From NCBI GenBank assembly GCA_947624485.1, contig CANQKM010000001.1:248001-312000 (forward strand): a DNA stretch of 64,000 nt. The letters run 5' to 3'. The notes beneath the pieces are model-generated. The model had not been told where the DNA came from. It worked only from the letters and a program-made list of their open reading frames with translations, and did not search any database. This document shows positions 7,674-15,332 of the stretch, one piece after another. Source of the DNA: an uncultured Clostridia bacterium. GTDB lineage: Bacteria; Bacillota; Clostridia; UBA1381. Both the position numbers and the translations under genes were made by a program. Position 1 is the stretch's first letter, and each line of letters opens with the position of its first letter.

Positions 7674-7750
7674 GGAGAAAATATAGGTGCGTACTGGATA
7701 AAACCCCTCTATACCAGGGGGAATATCAAATATACGCACCTTCTCCGCCA
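7674..7750. repeat. Nested inverted repeat at the right end of the element
   Basis: GGTGCGTA (7686-7693) pairs with TACGCACC (7733-7740). Further out GGAGAA (7674-7679) pairs with TTCTCC (7741-7746), the tRNA-derived att sequence. Between them CCCCT/AGGGG forms a small stem with the 7-nt loop CTATACC. The structure spans into attR, so it may be a recombinase site or an RNA structure. Confidence 0.55.
7739..7750 (+). other. attR: right direct repeat of the element
   Basis: CCTTCTCCGCCA, identical to the 3' end of tRNA-Ser(GCU) at 451-462. To its right lies host DNA beginning with the displaced tRNA terminator. Confidence 0.8.
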
Positions 7751-7752
7751 CG

Positions 7753-7791
7753 AAAAACGGCTCAAAACTATAAGTTTTGAGCCGTTTTTTT
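7753..7791 (+). terminator. Displaced native terminator of the tRNA-Ser operon
   Basis: A stem of about 16 bp, ACGGCTCAAAACT with its complement around loop ATA, with A-rich left and T8 right flanks. It starts 3 bases after attR, exactly where a tRNA terminator would lie if the element were removed. Confidence 0.9.
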
Positions 7792-7800
7792 ATTTCACTG

Positions 7801-7943
7801 TCAGCATACACCGGCAATAATGAGTATCGTGTCCGTTTCCGATTCCCATATCACTGCCGCGTCAAAGGCTTCGGCTACCGCGCGTACGGAAAGGCAGGTT
7901 CTCCCGCCCCAAATCGTTTGATCAATGCCGATGGTCTGACATA
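7801..7943 (-). pseudogene. Remnant of a stalk-domain (copper amine oxidase N-like) protein
   Basis: The minus-strand reading ends at TGA (7801-7803) and reads '...GRTCLSVRAVAEAFDAAVIW' followed by 'ESETDTILIIAGVC'. This is the conserved C-terminal part of a stalk domain ('GRTYLPVRAVAEAFGA...W' in the family). It has no start codon and a stop (TAA) just upstream, so it is a decayed fragment. Confidence 0.55.
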
Positions 7944-7949
7944 ATTATA

Positions 7950-8050
7950 TTACGGATTACATACTTTGCACGGAGTAAGTCCCATGGCGCGCGCATCCTC
8001 TATACTTATTGCAATCTGACTCTTGCTTAAAGCATCCCTATCGCAACAAC
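7950..8050 (-). pseudogene. C-terminal remnant with a CKVCNP ending
   Basis: The minus-strand frame ends '...ISIEDARAMGLTPCKVCNP' then TAA (7950-7952). This resembles the Ada-like Cys tail found at the ends of some Clostridia nuclease and secreted proteins. It overlaps the end of the next gene in another frame and has no start. It may belong to the same broken gene as the stalk remnant. Confidence 0.4.
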
Positions 8051-8652
8051 GATGCCGTTCCTATGAGTCTTACCCATTTCTCATATGGGCCTTGATGTAT
8101 ATACATAAATTCAAAGCAGTAAAGGAAATCCGTCACAAGCAGAATCATCATAAGTATTCCGATAACCTTTACGGCTCTTTTCGGCATATGATGTATGCTG
8201 TCCATAAGCGGCTCGTAGCAGTAGCCCATAAAAAGCGTTATTATCGCGGCAAACAGCATCGACGTCGGAATGGACGTGTATTTCGTTATGTGTAGCGGTA
8301 TACGCGTATAATCCCAATACCGGAACCCAAACTTGTCCTCAACGATTGTGCCGAGCATTATTTCGCCGAGACTGACAATGACCATAGCTATAAGAAAATA
8401 CAGAATATAACTCTGGCTGCGCGTAAGGTGTCTGTGATTTCTCTCGCCCACCCTTATGTTGTTCGGCGTTCCGACAAACAGGTAAAAACCGACAATCGTC
8501 AGTCCGTAGCCGAGAAGGAACGGCAGATTCATGCTCCTGTTGTCCATGTAGCCGCACGTTAAGGCAAGCCAGCCGTTTTCTATCTGAAATCCCATAAACG
8601 ACACTATGACGGTCATTAAATTCAGTTCATAAAAATTATACGTTTTTTTCAT
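8038..8652 (-). CDS. CmpB/'ABC transporter type IV'-like integral membrane protein
   Basis: 204 aa with about five to six hydrophobic segments. The motif 'VSLGEIMLGTIVEDKFGFRYWDYTRIPLH' (quoted by parts: 'GEIMLGT', 'WDYTRIPLH') matches the pattern of the putative ABC-transporter permease family PF06541. Its molecular function is not established, and no ATPase partner is nearby. The gene stands alone between decayed fragments and the phosphatase gene. Confidence 0.6.
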   Translation of the reverse strand: MKKTYNFYELNLMTVIVSFMGFQIENGWLALTCGYMDNRSMNLPFLLGYGLTIVGFYLFVGTPNNIRVGERNHRHLTRSQSYILYFLIAMVIVSLGEIMLGTIVEDKFGFRYWDYTRIPLHITKYTSIPTSMLFAAIITLFMGYCYEPLMDSIHHMPKRAVKVIGILMMILLVTDFLYCFEFMYIHQGPYEKWVRLIGTASLLR

Positions 8653-8748
8653 ATTTTACCACCACTAAATACTCTATGTAAATTCCTATCAATATATAAT
8701 ACCACGTTTTGATAAGATATACAATACCTTTAATCAAAAAATGCGTAC

Positions 8749-9924
8749 TCAATAGTATTTTACATTCACTGTTTTGCCCATGCTGAGCGCCGCGTCCTTT
8801 ATGCCCTCGACAAGGCTCATGCGCACTGTGAGGTCAAAGCTTACGCCCGTATCCTTATGTGCCTCGTTAATCGCCGTTCCGACAAACATATTGAGCGTCG
8901 TACATTCCTCGATGATAATACGCGCTGTTTCCGACGCGCCGTTTCCGGCATCAAGTTCAATAAAGAAGTCCGCGTCAATGTCGTCCGACGCGTAGCGCTT
9001 CAAAAGTCCGAGAGCCTTGTTGAGCGTAAGCACGCCCTCGGTAACAAGGTCTATGCCGTCAATATCGGCTGTCGGCGGAACGTCCGAATCGGCTGACGCA
9101 ATATTCGTCTTTATCTCCTTACCGAGGACGCGCGCGGCAATGTTCGCGCTTGTGCCGCCGGAAATTATCTTTTTGCCGTCAGTCTCCATAAAGTGGCGCA
9201 TCAGGCGCTCGTCGTCGTCCATGCTTTTAGGAGGCCCCGTGAACAGATTTACAATTTTTTCCTCGACCACGCGCGCAACGGCAACGGTAGTGTCGTCGCC
9301 CGGCTTTGATATGTAAAGCTCGTCGCACGCCTGGCTTAAAACCGACGCGAGACGCGACGCTGAATTAGTTTTCGGCACGCGGCTTAGCGTGTACTCCGCC
9401 ATTTTGTCCCACGTCCAGCCGTTAAGGTCGAGTATGTCGCCCGCGCCCGCGTAGATCACGCCGTCGCTCATCAGCACGAAGCAGTCGCCTTTTTCGGCTC
9501 TGAAGCGGTACTCGCGTATCTTCTTGCCGCCTATTTCGCGCGTTTTGTACGGGTATTTCACGATTTCCTTATTCCTCACGAACACGCAGTCGGGGTTGTC
9601 GTACTCGACGAGATACGCGTCGCCGCCGTGCGATATCTGCAGTATCGAAAATGTCGCGTATGCCACCTTTCTGACGCTGCATATGGGGAGCGTGTTCGCG
9701 ATCGTTTCAACGCACTCGTCTATCGTTGCGCCCTCGGCGGTCATTGTGGCGAGTATTTTCGAGGTGAGCGTCGCGAGTATGTTCGCCTTTACGCCGCTGC
9801 CCATGCCGTCGGCAAGTATCAGTATGTCGCTGTCGGCTGTTTTCACTATCTCAACCTTGTCGCCGCAAAGTTCCTCGCCGTATTTGTTAAGGCTTTTCCA
9901 AGCCATATCGGTCGTCACGTTCAT
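8749..9924 (-). CDS. SpoIIE/PP2C-family phosphatase linked to sensory hydrogenase
   Basis: 391 aa. Residues 1-225 form a PPM-type phosphatase fold with the metal-binding motifs 'ILADGMGSGVKA', 'VLMSDGVIYAG' and 'KPGDDTTVAV'. The remaining 165 residues are an additional domain I cannot name. It begins 3 bases after the hydrogenase stop and so is its operon partner. In group C [FeFe] hydrogenases, H2 sensing is thought to be passed to an adjacent output protein such as a phosphatase; that role is inferred here. Substrate unknown. Confidence 0.85.
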   Translation of the reverse strand: MNVTTDMAWKSLNKYGEELCGDKVEIVKTADSDILILADGMGSGVKANILATLTSKILATMTAEGATIDECVETIANTLPICSVRKVAYATFSILQISHGGDAYLVEYDNPDCVFVRNKEIVKYPYKTREIGGKKIREYRFRAEKGDCFVLMSDGVIYAGAGDILDLNGWTWDKMAEYTLSRVPKTNSASRLASVLSQACDELYISKPGDDTTVAVARVVEEKIVNLFTGPPKSMDDDERLMRHFMETDGKKIISGGTSANIAARVLGKEIKTNIASADSDVPPTADIDGIDLVTEGVLTLNKALGLLKRYASDDIDADFFIELDAGNGASETARIIIEECTTLNMFVGTAINEAHKDTGVSFDLTVRMSLVEGIKDAALSMGKTVNVKYY

Positions 9925-9927
9925 AGC

Positions 9928-11631
9928 TTAATCCTCTAATATAAGGTCGCGCAGCTTTGTCATTGTGACCTTCGTTTCAGCCGTTGTTTCGCCGAGAAGC
10001 CCCGCGATCTCCTGCGCCACCGTCATCTGCTTGTCTATTACCTTCTTCGCTATATCCATAGCCTCGAGCTTGAAATTATAGTGCTGTTCCTTTATCTTTT
10101 CCTCGTTCGTTATGTCGTGGAATGTTAAAAGCGCGCAGTCCATATTCCCGATATACGCGACGTTCCTGCGCATTATAAGCCCCTCATGCTCCAGCTTTAT
10201 TTTCACGTCCTGTATCGAGCGTTTTTCGCTTAACGCTTTTTCAACGTCGTCGGCTTCCATAAACTCGAATATGTACCGTTCGAGCGCCTCCTCCTTGCTT
10301 ACGCCGAGAAGCGCCTGCGCCTTTTTGTTGCACTCTATGATACGCATTTCCGAGTCGATTATAAGTATCGCGTCGGGCGTTACGTCAAGCACGACGTTCG
10401 ACATCGACTCCGACTGCATCAGCGTGTACGGCAGGCACATGTTGATTTCAGCCTTGCCGTTGTACACCGCGGCAGCCTTTTCACGGCACGTCGAATAGCC
10501 GCACGCGCCGCAGTTTAGCTCGTCCTTTTCGCTGTATTTGCCGATTGCTTTGAGTATCTCGCGGTACTCCTTCTCGCTCGGCAAGTCCTCGTGAAGCGAG
10601 CGGTCGCCGAACGCGCGTTCAAGCTCGCCAGTAGAGAGATATTCTATTTCGGACGGAGTTTTGTACGACGCGTCTCTTTCAAGCTTTACTCTCGCCTTTA
10701 CGAACGACTTGTTCCACTTTGAGCTTGCCGGGCCTTTTACGCACCCTCCGGCGCACACGTTTGCTTCGATAAAGCATTTGTTAAGCCCGCCCTCTTTGAG
10801 ACATTCGAGCATTTCCATGCAGTTTTTCAGGCCGTCCACCTGTACCTTGTCGTAGCCCTCCATGTCGTCGTCGGCGATTACCGACTGTATAACGCCGCCG
10901 CCTATCGGGTAAAGGCGGTTTACCTCGGGCGTGGGGTTCGCGAACGGCTTATCCTCACATTCGCGCACGTTTATTCCGGCTTCCTTAAACCAGTCGTCTA
11001 TTTCCTCAAACGTCAGAATCGCGTCAACCGCGCCGAATATCCGCTCGTCGCCGACGGCTTCCTGCTTTTTCGCTATGCACGGTCCAAGGAATACGACGCG
11101 CGTGTCCGCGCCGTGCGTTTTCTTTATGTACCTGCCGTGCGCTATCATCGGCGACACGACCGGTGCAAGGTATTGCGTACATTCGGGGTAATACTTCTCC
11201 ACAAGGTCGTTCACGCTCGGACAGCAGGTGGTTATTATGTTCTCCATTTCACCCTCGCGGATAAGACGCTTGTACTCGTTTGTGACCATTGCCGCGCCCT
11301 CCGCCGTTTCGCGCACCTCGTAAAAGCCGAGGCTCATAAGCGCGCCGACAAGCTGCTCCGGTCGGTCAAAATCAAGCACGCCCATGTACGACGGTGCGAT
11401 CGAGATAACCGTCCGCTCGTTGTTTTTCAGGTATCCTTTCACGCGCTCAACGTCGCTCGCGAACGTTTTCGCGTTCTGCGGACAAACCTCGAGACAGTGA
11501 CCGCAGTGTATGCACCTTTCCTGTATTATCCTCGCCTGCTCGTTCTGCACGGCGATTGCCTTCACGTCGCAGTTGCGCACGCATTTGTAGCAATGGCGGC
11601 ACTTCGCGTCCTTAAAATCTATTACCCTCAT
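9928..11631 (-). CDS. Group C sensory [FeFe] hydrogenase (HydS-like) with PAS domain
   Basis: Two N-terminal 4Fe-4S motifs (CRHCYKCVRNC, CIHCGHCLEVC) are followed by the H-cluster domain. Its three signatures are in diverged form: TTCCPSVN near residue 135, GPCIAKKQE, and NVCAGGCVKG; all four H-cluster cysteines are present. Then comes a Fes-type 4Fe-4S domain (NCGACGYSTC) and a C-terminal PAS domain ('DVTPDAILIIDSEMRII'). This architecture is known for putative H2-sensing hydrogenases rather than catabolic ones. ATG at 11631 follows GGAAGGGG; a GTG at 11634 is possible. Confidence 0.92.
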   Translation of the reverse strand: MRVIDFKDAKCRHCYKCVRNCDVKAIAVQNEQARIIQERCIHCGHCLEVCPQNAKTFASDVERVKGYLKNNERTVISIAPSYMGVLDFDRPEQLVGALMSLGFYEVRETAEGAAMVTNEYKRLIREGEMENIITTCCPSVNDLVEKYYPECTQYLAPVVSPMIAHGRYIKKTHGADTRVVFLGPCIAKKQEAVGDERIFGAVDAILTFEEIDDWFKEAGINVRECEDKPFANPTPEVNRLYPIGGGVIQSVIADDDMEGYDKVQVDGLKNCMEMLECLKEGGLNKCFIEANVCAGGCVKGPASSKWNKSFVKARVKLERDASYKTPSEIEYLSTGELERAFGDRSLHEDLPSEKEYREILKAIGKYSEKDELNCGACGYSTCREKAAAVYNGKAEINMCLPYTLMQSESMSNVVLDVTPDAILIIDSEMRIIECNKKAQALLGVSKEEALERYIFEFMEADDVEKALSEKRSIQDVKIKLEHEGLIMRRNVAYIGNMDCALLTFHDITNEEKIKEQHYNFKLEAMDIAKKVIDKQMTVAQEIAGLLGETTAETKVTMTKLRDLILED

Positions 11632-11669
11632 CACGCTGCCCCTTCCGCGGTAAATTTACTCCTTCCACC

Positions 11670-11698
11670 ATTATACCGCATCGTTAAAAAATAATCAA
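11670..11698 (-). promoter_or_regulatory. Promoter of the sensory hydrogenase operon
   Basis: Minus strand TTGATT (11693-11698), 17-base spacer, TATAAT (11670-11675). A match in 10 of 12 positions to sigma-A consensus. Confidence 0.75.
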
Positions 11699-11741
11699 TA
11701 GTAAAATACCGCCCTCGGGAGGCGTCGTTTTATACCGCAGC

Positions 11742-11770
11742 TTGATTTTTCAGCCGTTTCGGTGTATAAT
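11742..11770 (+). promoter_or_regulatory. Promoter of the tandem stalk genes
   Basis: TTGATT (11742-11747), 17-base spacer, TATAAT (11765-11770), 22 bases before the GTG start. It is divergent from the hydrogenase promoter and only about 45 bases from it. Confidence 0.8.
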
Positions 11771-11791
11771 ATCTCCGAAGGGGGAATTTCT

Positions 11792-12541
11792 GTGAAAAGA
11801 TTTACTTTGGGTTTTATCATAGGCGGTATTATCTGCTCCGCGCTGACAGGTTTTGCGGTAGAATACGCCGTAACGGCAAACCCGTTCCCAATCAGAGTTG
11901 ACGGCGCTGAAAAATCAATCGAAGGCTACAACATCAACGACAGCACATACTTCAAGCTCCGCGACGTCGCCGACGCAGTCGGTGGCTTTACGGTAGGTTT
12001 TACGAATAATACGATTACCATAAGCACATCACAAGAACCGTCCGAATCCATAAGCACCGACGGAGCTATTACAATTTACGAAGGTCAGACACGCGATAAC
12101 CGCCTCGCGAAAGAGGGGGATATATTTGTCAAGGCAGATGGGACAGAGATAGTGTTAAAGAAAGATGAAGTAACAGGCGTGTTGGGGTATGGACAAGGCG
12201 TTGCGCCAGATGTAGGTATAATGGATGAGTTTGGGCAGGGAGACCAGATGACTACATTTCCTTTGAAACCAAATACTAAATTGACAACAGACAAATATGG
12301 TAATGACTCAACAGGCTCTTGGACTGCTGCATCAGCTTATGAAGTAAATCCTCTGACCGGTGAGGGGCATTGGGATAAAGAATGGTCTGTTATTGCTATG
12401 AAAACGCGTCCTAGAACTCGTGGTACAGTATTTGGTGAAATTTCAGAAGATAATAACTTTATATGGGATGATGACGTTTGGGTGTATTTGGCTTGTGATA
12501 ATGGACGCAGTATATTAGAGTATGTCAATACACATCAGTAA
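11792..12541 (+). CDS. Secreted stalk-domain protein, paralogue 1 (249 aa)
   Basis: The GTG at 11792 follows GAAGGGGGA and aligns exactly with the ATG start of paralogue 2. A signal peptide or anchor 'FTLGFIIGGIICSALTGFAV' precedes a short stalk (copper amine oxidase N-like) domain ending 'GGFTVGFTNNTITIS'. The next 150 residues are unrelated to known domains. The first 100 residues are nearly identical to paralogue 2, then the sequences diverge. The 3' half is AT-richer than the 5' half, suggesting that a foreign or fast-evolving tail has been joined to a conserved export module. Confidence 0.8.
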   Translation: MKRFTLGFIIGGIICSALTGFAVEYAVTANPFPIRVDGAEKSIEGYNINDSTYFKLRDVADAVGGFTVGFTNNTITISTSQEPSESISTDGAITIYEGQTRDNRLAKEGDIFVKADGTEIVLKKDEVTGVLGYGQGVAPDVGIMDEFGQGDQMTTFPLKPNTKLTTDKYGNDSTGSWTAASAYEVNPLTGEGHWDKEWSVIAMKTRPRTRGTVFGEISEDNNFIWDDDVWVYLACDNGRSILEYVNTHQ

Positions 12542-12563
12542 TAGATAGGAGGAAGTAATTTCC

Positions 12564-13301
12564 ATGAAAAGATTTACTTTAGGTTTTATCATAGGCGGCG
12601 TTATTTGTTCCGCGCTGACGGGGTTTGCGGTTGAGTATGCGGTAACGGCGAACCCGTTCCCGATCAAAGTTGACGGCATCGAAAAGTCAATTGAAGGCTA
12701 CAACATCAACGACAGCACCTACTTCAAGCTCCGCGACATTGCCGACGCTGTGGGCGGCTTTACGGTAGGTTTTACGAATAACACGATCACCATAAGCACC
12801 TCGCAAGAGCCGTCCGAACTCACCGACGCTGATGAACCTATCATAATTTACGAGGGTGAGGTATCTCAAAGAAGATTCGCAAGAGAGGGCGACACCGTTA
12901 TAAAGGCGGACGGCACGGCGGTAGTGCTGAAAAAAGGATCGCACGGAATTTTGGGCGAAGGTCAGGGCGTTGCGCCGGATCTCGGTTTGGAAGTTCCAAC
13001 AGGCGGTAACAGAAGAGTTGAGGCATATAAGGTATTTTCAGGTTTGACAGACTTCAAGGACTCAACGGGTAAATCGGTTGTAAATGCTCATTATTATGTC
13101 AATAAATTAACAGGAGAAGGTCATTGGGGTTCAGAATGGATGGCTATGACCTCAGAGCCAACAACAGAGGGTACATTTGAGTATCAGTTGTCCGAGGATA
13201 AGAATTGGATTTGGTTATATGGCAGTTGGGCAGATATGTCTGTTCAAGAACCCACAGAAGCAGATTTACAGACAATACGCGATGCAAACGGTTTGAATTA
13301 A
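12564..13301 (+). CDS. Secreted stalk-domain protein, paralogue 2 (245 aa)
   Basis: ATG at 12564 preceded by TAGGAGGAAG, 22 bases after paralogue 1. It has the same 'KRFTLGFIIGG' export region and stalk domain ('SIEGYNINDSTYFKLRD'), then a diverged C-terminal half with 'LGEGQGVAPDLG' and 'LTGEGHWGSEW', which are also present in altered form in paralogue 1. Probably an extracytoplasmic protein. The tandem arrangement suggests a recent gene duplication. Confidence 0.8.
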   Translation: MKRFTLGFIIGGVICSALTGFAVEYAVTANPFPIKVDGIEKSIEGYNINDSTYFKLRDIADAVGGFTVGFTNNTITISTSQEPSELTDADEPIIIYEGEVSQRRFAREGDTVIKADGTAVVLKKGSHGILGEGQGVAPDLGLEVPTGGNRRVEAYKVFSGLTDFKDSTGKSVVNAHYYVNKLTGEGHWGSEWMAMTSEPTTEGTFEYQLSEDKNWIWLYGSWADMSVQEPTEADLQTIRDANGLN

Positions 13302-13330
13302 GATTTTGTGGTGTATGCCCTTGCTTTGAT

Positions 13331-13368
13331 GAAAAAGTACATGCCTCTTGCGGAGCATGTACTTTTTC
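13331..13368. terminator. Bidirectional terminator between convergent genes
   Basis: GAAAAAGTACATGC (13331-13344) and GCATGTACTTTTTC (13355-13368) form a perfect 14-bp stem. It serves the stalk genes from the left and the methyltransferase gene from the right. Confidence 0.9.
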
Positions 13369-13387
13369 AAAATCAAATCTATACCAA

Positions 13388-14639
13388 TCAGCCTATCATA
13401 TCAGCGAAACCGGTCTGATCGAAAATGGTCCGGACCGTCTCGTTTTGTCCGGTTACGGTGAGGTTGCCGTTTCCTACCTGCTTAATCATGATAAGCAATA
13501 CACGCAGTCCCGCCGACGAAATATATTCAAGCTCGGACGCGTCAACGGTGATTTTTTCAACCTTCTCCCGGGCCGTCGTTTTCTCGTAAACTCCCAAAAG
13601 CTCCGGCGCGGTTACGGAGTCAAGCCTGCCGCGGAGCGCAATTTTCATCTCACCGCCGTGAGCGTTTGCCGTTACGCCGAACGATGCGCTTTCGTAGTTT
13701 TCTTCCGTTTCCCTGTAACTTTCGTCGGGCGTAAAAATCCATATGTACACGTTTTCAAGCGACTTTATATAATCCGCTTTCGCCTCGTCGGAATAATCCG
13801 CAAGACTGCCGATTTCCGTCACATAATCCGATGTGGGCACGCGCTCCCACTTTAAGCCGACCGAGCGGAGGAAGCTCGTTACAGTTTTCATTGTGTTTTC
13901 AAAATCGTAAGCCAGAACGGTCATGTTCTGCACTTCTATATTTGTGTCCGACTGCTCGGCGTATTCATTCATAGTCTTTACCAAATCCTCATACGCGGCT
14001 TTGCCGTGAACAGCCGTAAGCGCCGCCATAAAAAGCGGGTTCGCATCCGGATCGGACGTTATCCACCGTCCGCCGAACTCCTTGAGCAAACGGCGTATAT
14101 TCGAGCAGAGCTCCGTAAGCTCGGAATTGCTCAAATACGTGAGCAAGCCGTCGGATAGTATGGTAATCTCGCCTTCAACCGTTTTTAGTGCGTCACGAAG
14201 CGGGCGGTAATTTGTCGCGTCCACGCTGTGGTACTCCGTGTCCTTTATTCCGCGCTCGGCGCACATCTCACCGATAACCGGAGCAATTTCGTCAGTCATA
14301 ATCGGCAAATCGCAGCCTATGTAATGCATATCCTTACACGGCTCGTACAGCGCGCGCGGCGTATATCCGCACCCAATATCGACAACTGTACTGTTCCTAT
14401 AGCTGCCTACGATTTTGTTGATTGAGCGGAAGCGTGTTTCCGTCATGACAGTCAGTTCACGACTGAGCGCGACCTCCTGTCTGACCCCCCGCACCGAGAA
14501 GCGTGTCGGCGTCTATGCCGAACTTCTTTGCCAATACCGGCGCGTCCTTGTCGCCCGCGATGCAGAGATGCAGCAACATGGACTTCGCCGTATTGAATAT
14601 CGGATTTGTTTTTTCTCTGAGTTCCTGTTTGTTGTCCAA
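13388..14639 (-). pseudogene. SAM methyltransferase-STAS gene, interrupted by a frameshift
   Basis: The gene starts with TTG at 14639 behind AAAGGAGG and reads MDNKQELREKTNPIF to a G6 run (14485-14490). There the frame is lost and stops at 14457. The downstream frame continues with 'VRQEVALSRELTVMTETRF', a methyltransferase domain ('VVDIGCGYTPRAL'), and a C-terminal STAS domain with 'ELEYISSAGLRVLL'. Joined, the product would be about 415 aa. It could be a real mutation, a phase-variable gene, or a sequencing error in the homopolymer. The STAS Ser-Ser-Ala-Gly motif is where anti-sigma antagonists are phosphorylated. Confidence 0.75.
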
Positions 14640-14752
14640 TTTGTGTTCCTCCTTTAATATATTTTTATGTTAAGATTATTATATATGCAAAAACATTGTA
14701 GCATTATATACCGCTAAATTCAATATATTTTTCTGCATTTTGGTGTAAAAAA

Positions 14753-14784
14753 CCGTGAAAATAAAGCGCGGCATACAGCCGCGC
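14753..14784 (-). terminator. Terminator after smpB
   Basis: GCGCGGC (14766-14772) and GCCGCGC (14778-14784) pair around ATACA. On the minus strand the stem is followed by a T-rich stretch (TTTATTTTC). It lies five bases past the smpB stop. Confidence 0.7.
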
Positions 14785-14788
14785 AATT

Positions 14789-15262
14789 TTAATACCTGTT
14801 ATAATTTTTGACCGCTCTGTCCATATTGCGCTTCGCGTCCTTTTTCGCGATGTCGGCGCGTTTGTCGTAGAGCTTCTTGCCCTTCGCGACCGCGAGCGAC
14901 ATTTTCACGCGCGAGCCTTTGAGGTACACGCTCAGCGGTATGAGCGAGTAGCCGTCCTGCGCAATATAGCCTATGAGCTTTATTATCTCCTTCTTGTGGA
15001 GCAGCAGCTTTTTTTCGCGAAGCGGATCGCGGTTAAAGATGTTGCCCTGCTCGAACGGGCTGATGTTCATCTGCTTTACAAACACCTCGCCGCCCGTTAT
15101 CTGCGCGTAAGCGTCGGATATGTTGACCTTTCCCGCGCGCACCGATTTGACCTCCGTGCCGAAAAGCTCGATTCCAGCCTCGTACGTTTCCTCTATGAAA
15201 TACTCGTGGCGCGCCTTTTTGTTCTGCGCCAGAATTTTTATGTTTTCCTTTTTGTCAGCCAC
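14789..15262 (-). CDS. smpB: SsrA-binding protein SmpB
   Basis: 157 aa. The core '[20 protein letters not shown]' (20 residues), '[18 protein letters not shown]' and the basic tail '[18 protein letters not shown]' are all SmpB hallmarks. It delivers tmRNA to stalled ribosomes. The GTG at 15262 is chosen because the upstream ATG (15280) lies inside the AAAGGAGG ribosome site. No tmRNA gene is visible in the window. Confidence 0.97.
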   Translation of the reverse strand: MADKKENIKILAQNKKARHEYFIEETYEAGIELFGTEVKSVRAGKVNISDAYAQITGGEVFVKQMNISPFEQGNIFNRDPLREKKLLLHKKEIIKLIGYIAQDGYSLIPLSVYLKGSRVKMSLAVAKGKKLYDKRADIAKKDAKRNMDRAVKNYNRY

Positions 15263-15332
15263 AGCGCGCCCTCCTTTCATTAACGTGTTTATTTTAGCAT
15301 ATTTGGGGTGCGTTTACAACACAAAACGTTCG

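Larger units (their letters stand above)
451..7750 (+). mobile_element. 7.3-kb SCC-like integrative element in tRNA-Ser(GCU)
   Basis: The element is bounded by a 12-bp direct repeat of the tRNA 3' end, CCTTCTCCGCCA, at 451-462 and 7739-7750. The interior is AT-rich relative to the chromosome to its right, and all its genes are on the plus strand. The content is five small ORFs, a large serine recombinase, a DUF927/Cch-like ATPase, a 32-residue ORF and a second large serine recombinase. Serine recombinases together with a Cch-type helicase are the defining core of staphylococcal SCC cassettes. There is no tyrosine integrase, relaxase or capsid gene. Seen: the repeats, genes and composition. 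Inferred: excision by the two recombinases and replication by the helicase. Confidence 0.85.

Noticed and set aside
451-7750. Integrative conjugative element or prophage
   Set aside because: No relaxase, type IV secretion, capsid, terminase or lysis gene is present; the gene set fits an SCC-like cassette better.
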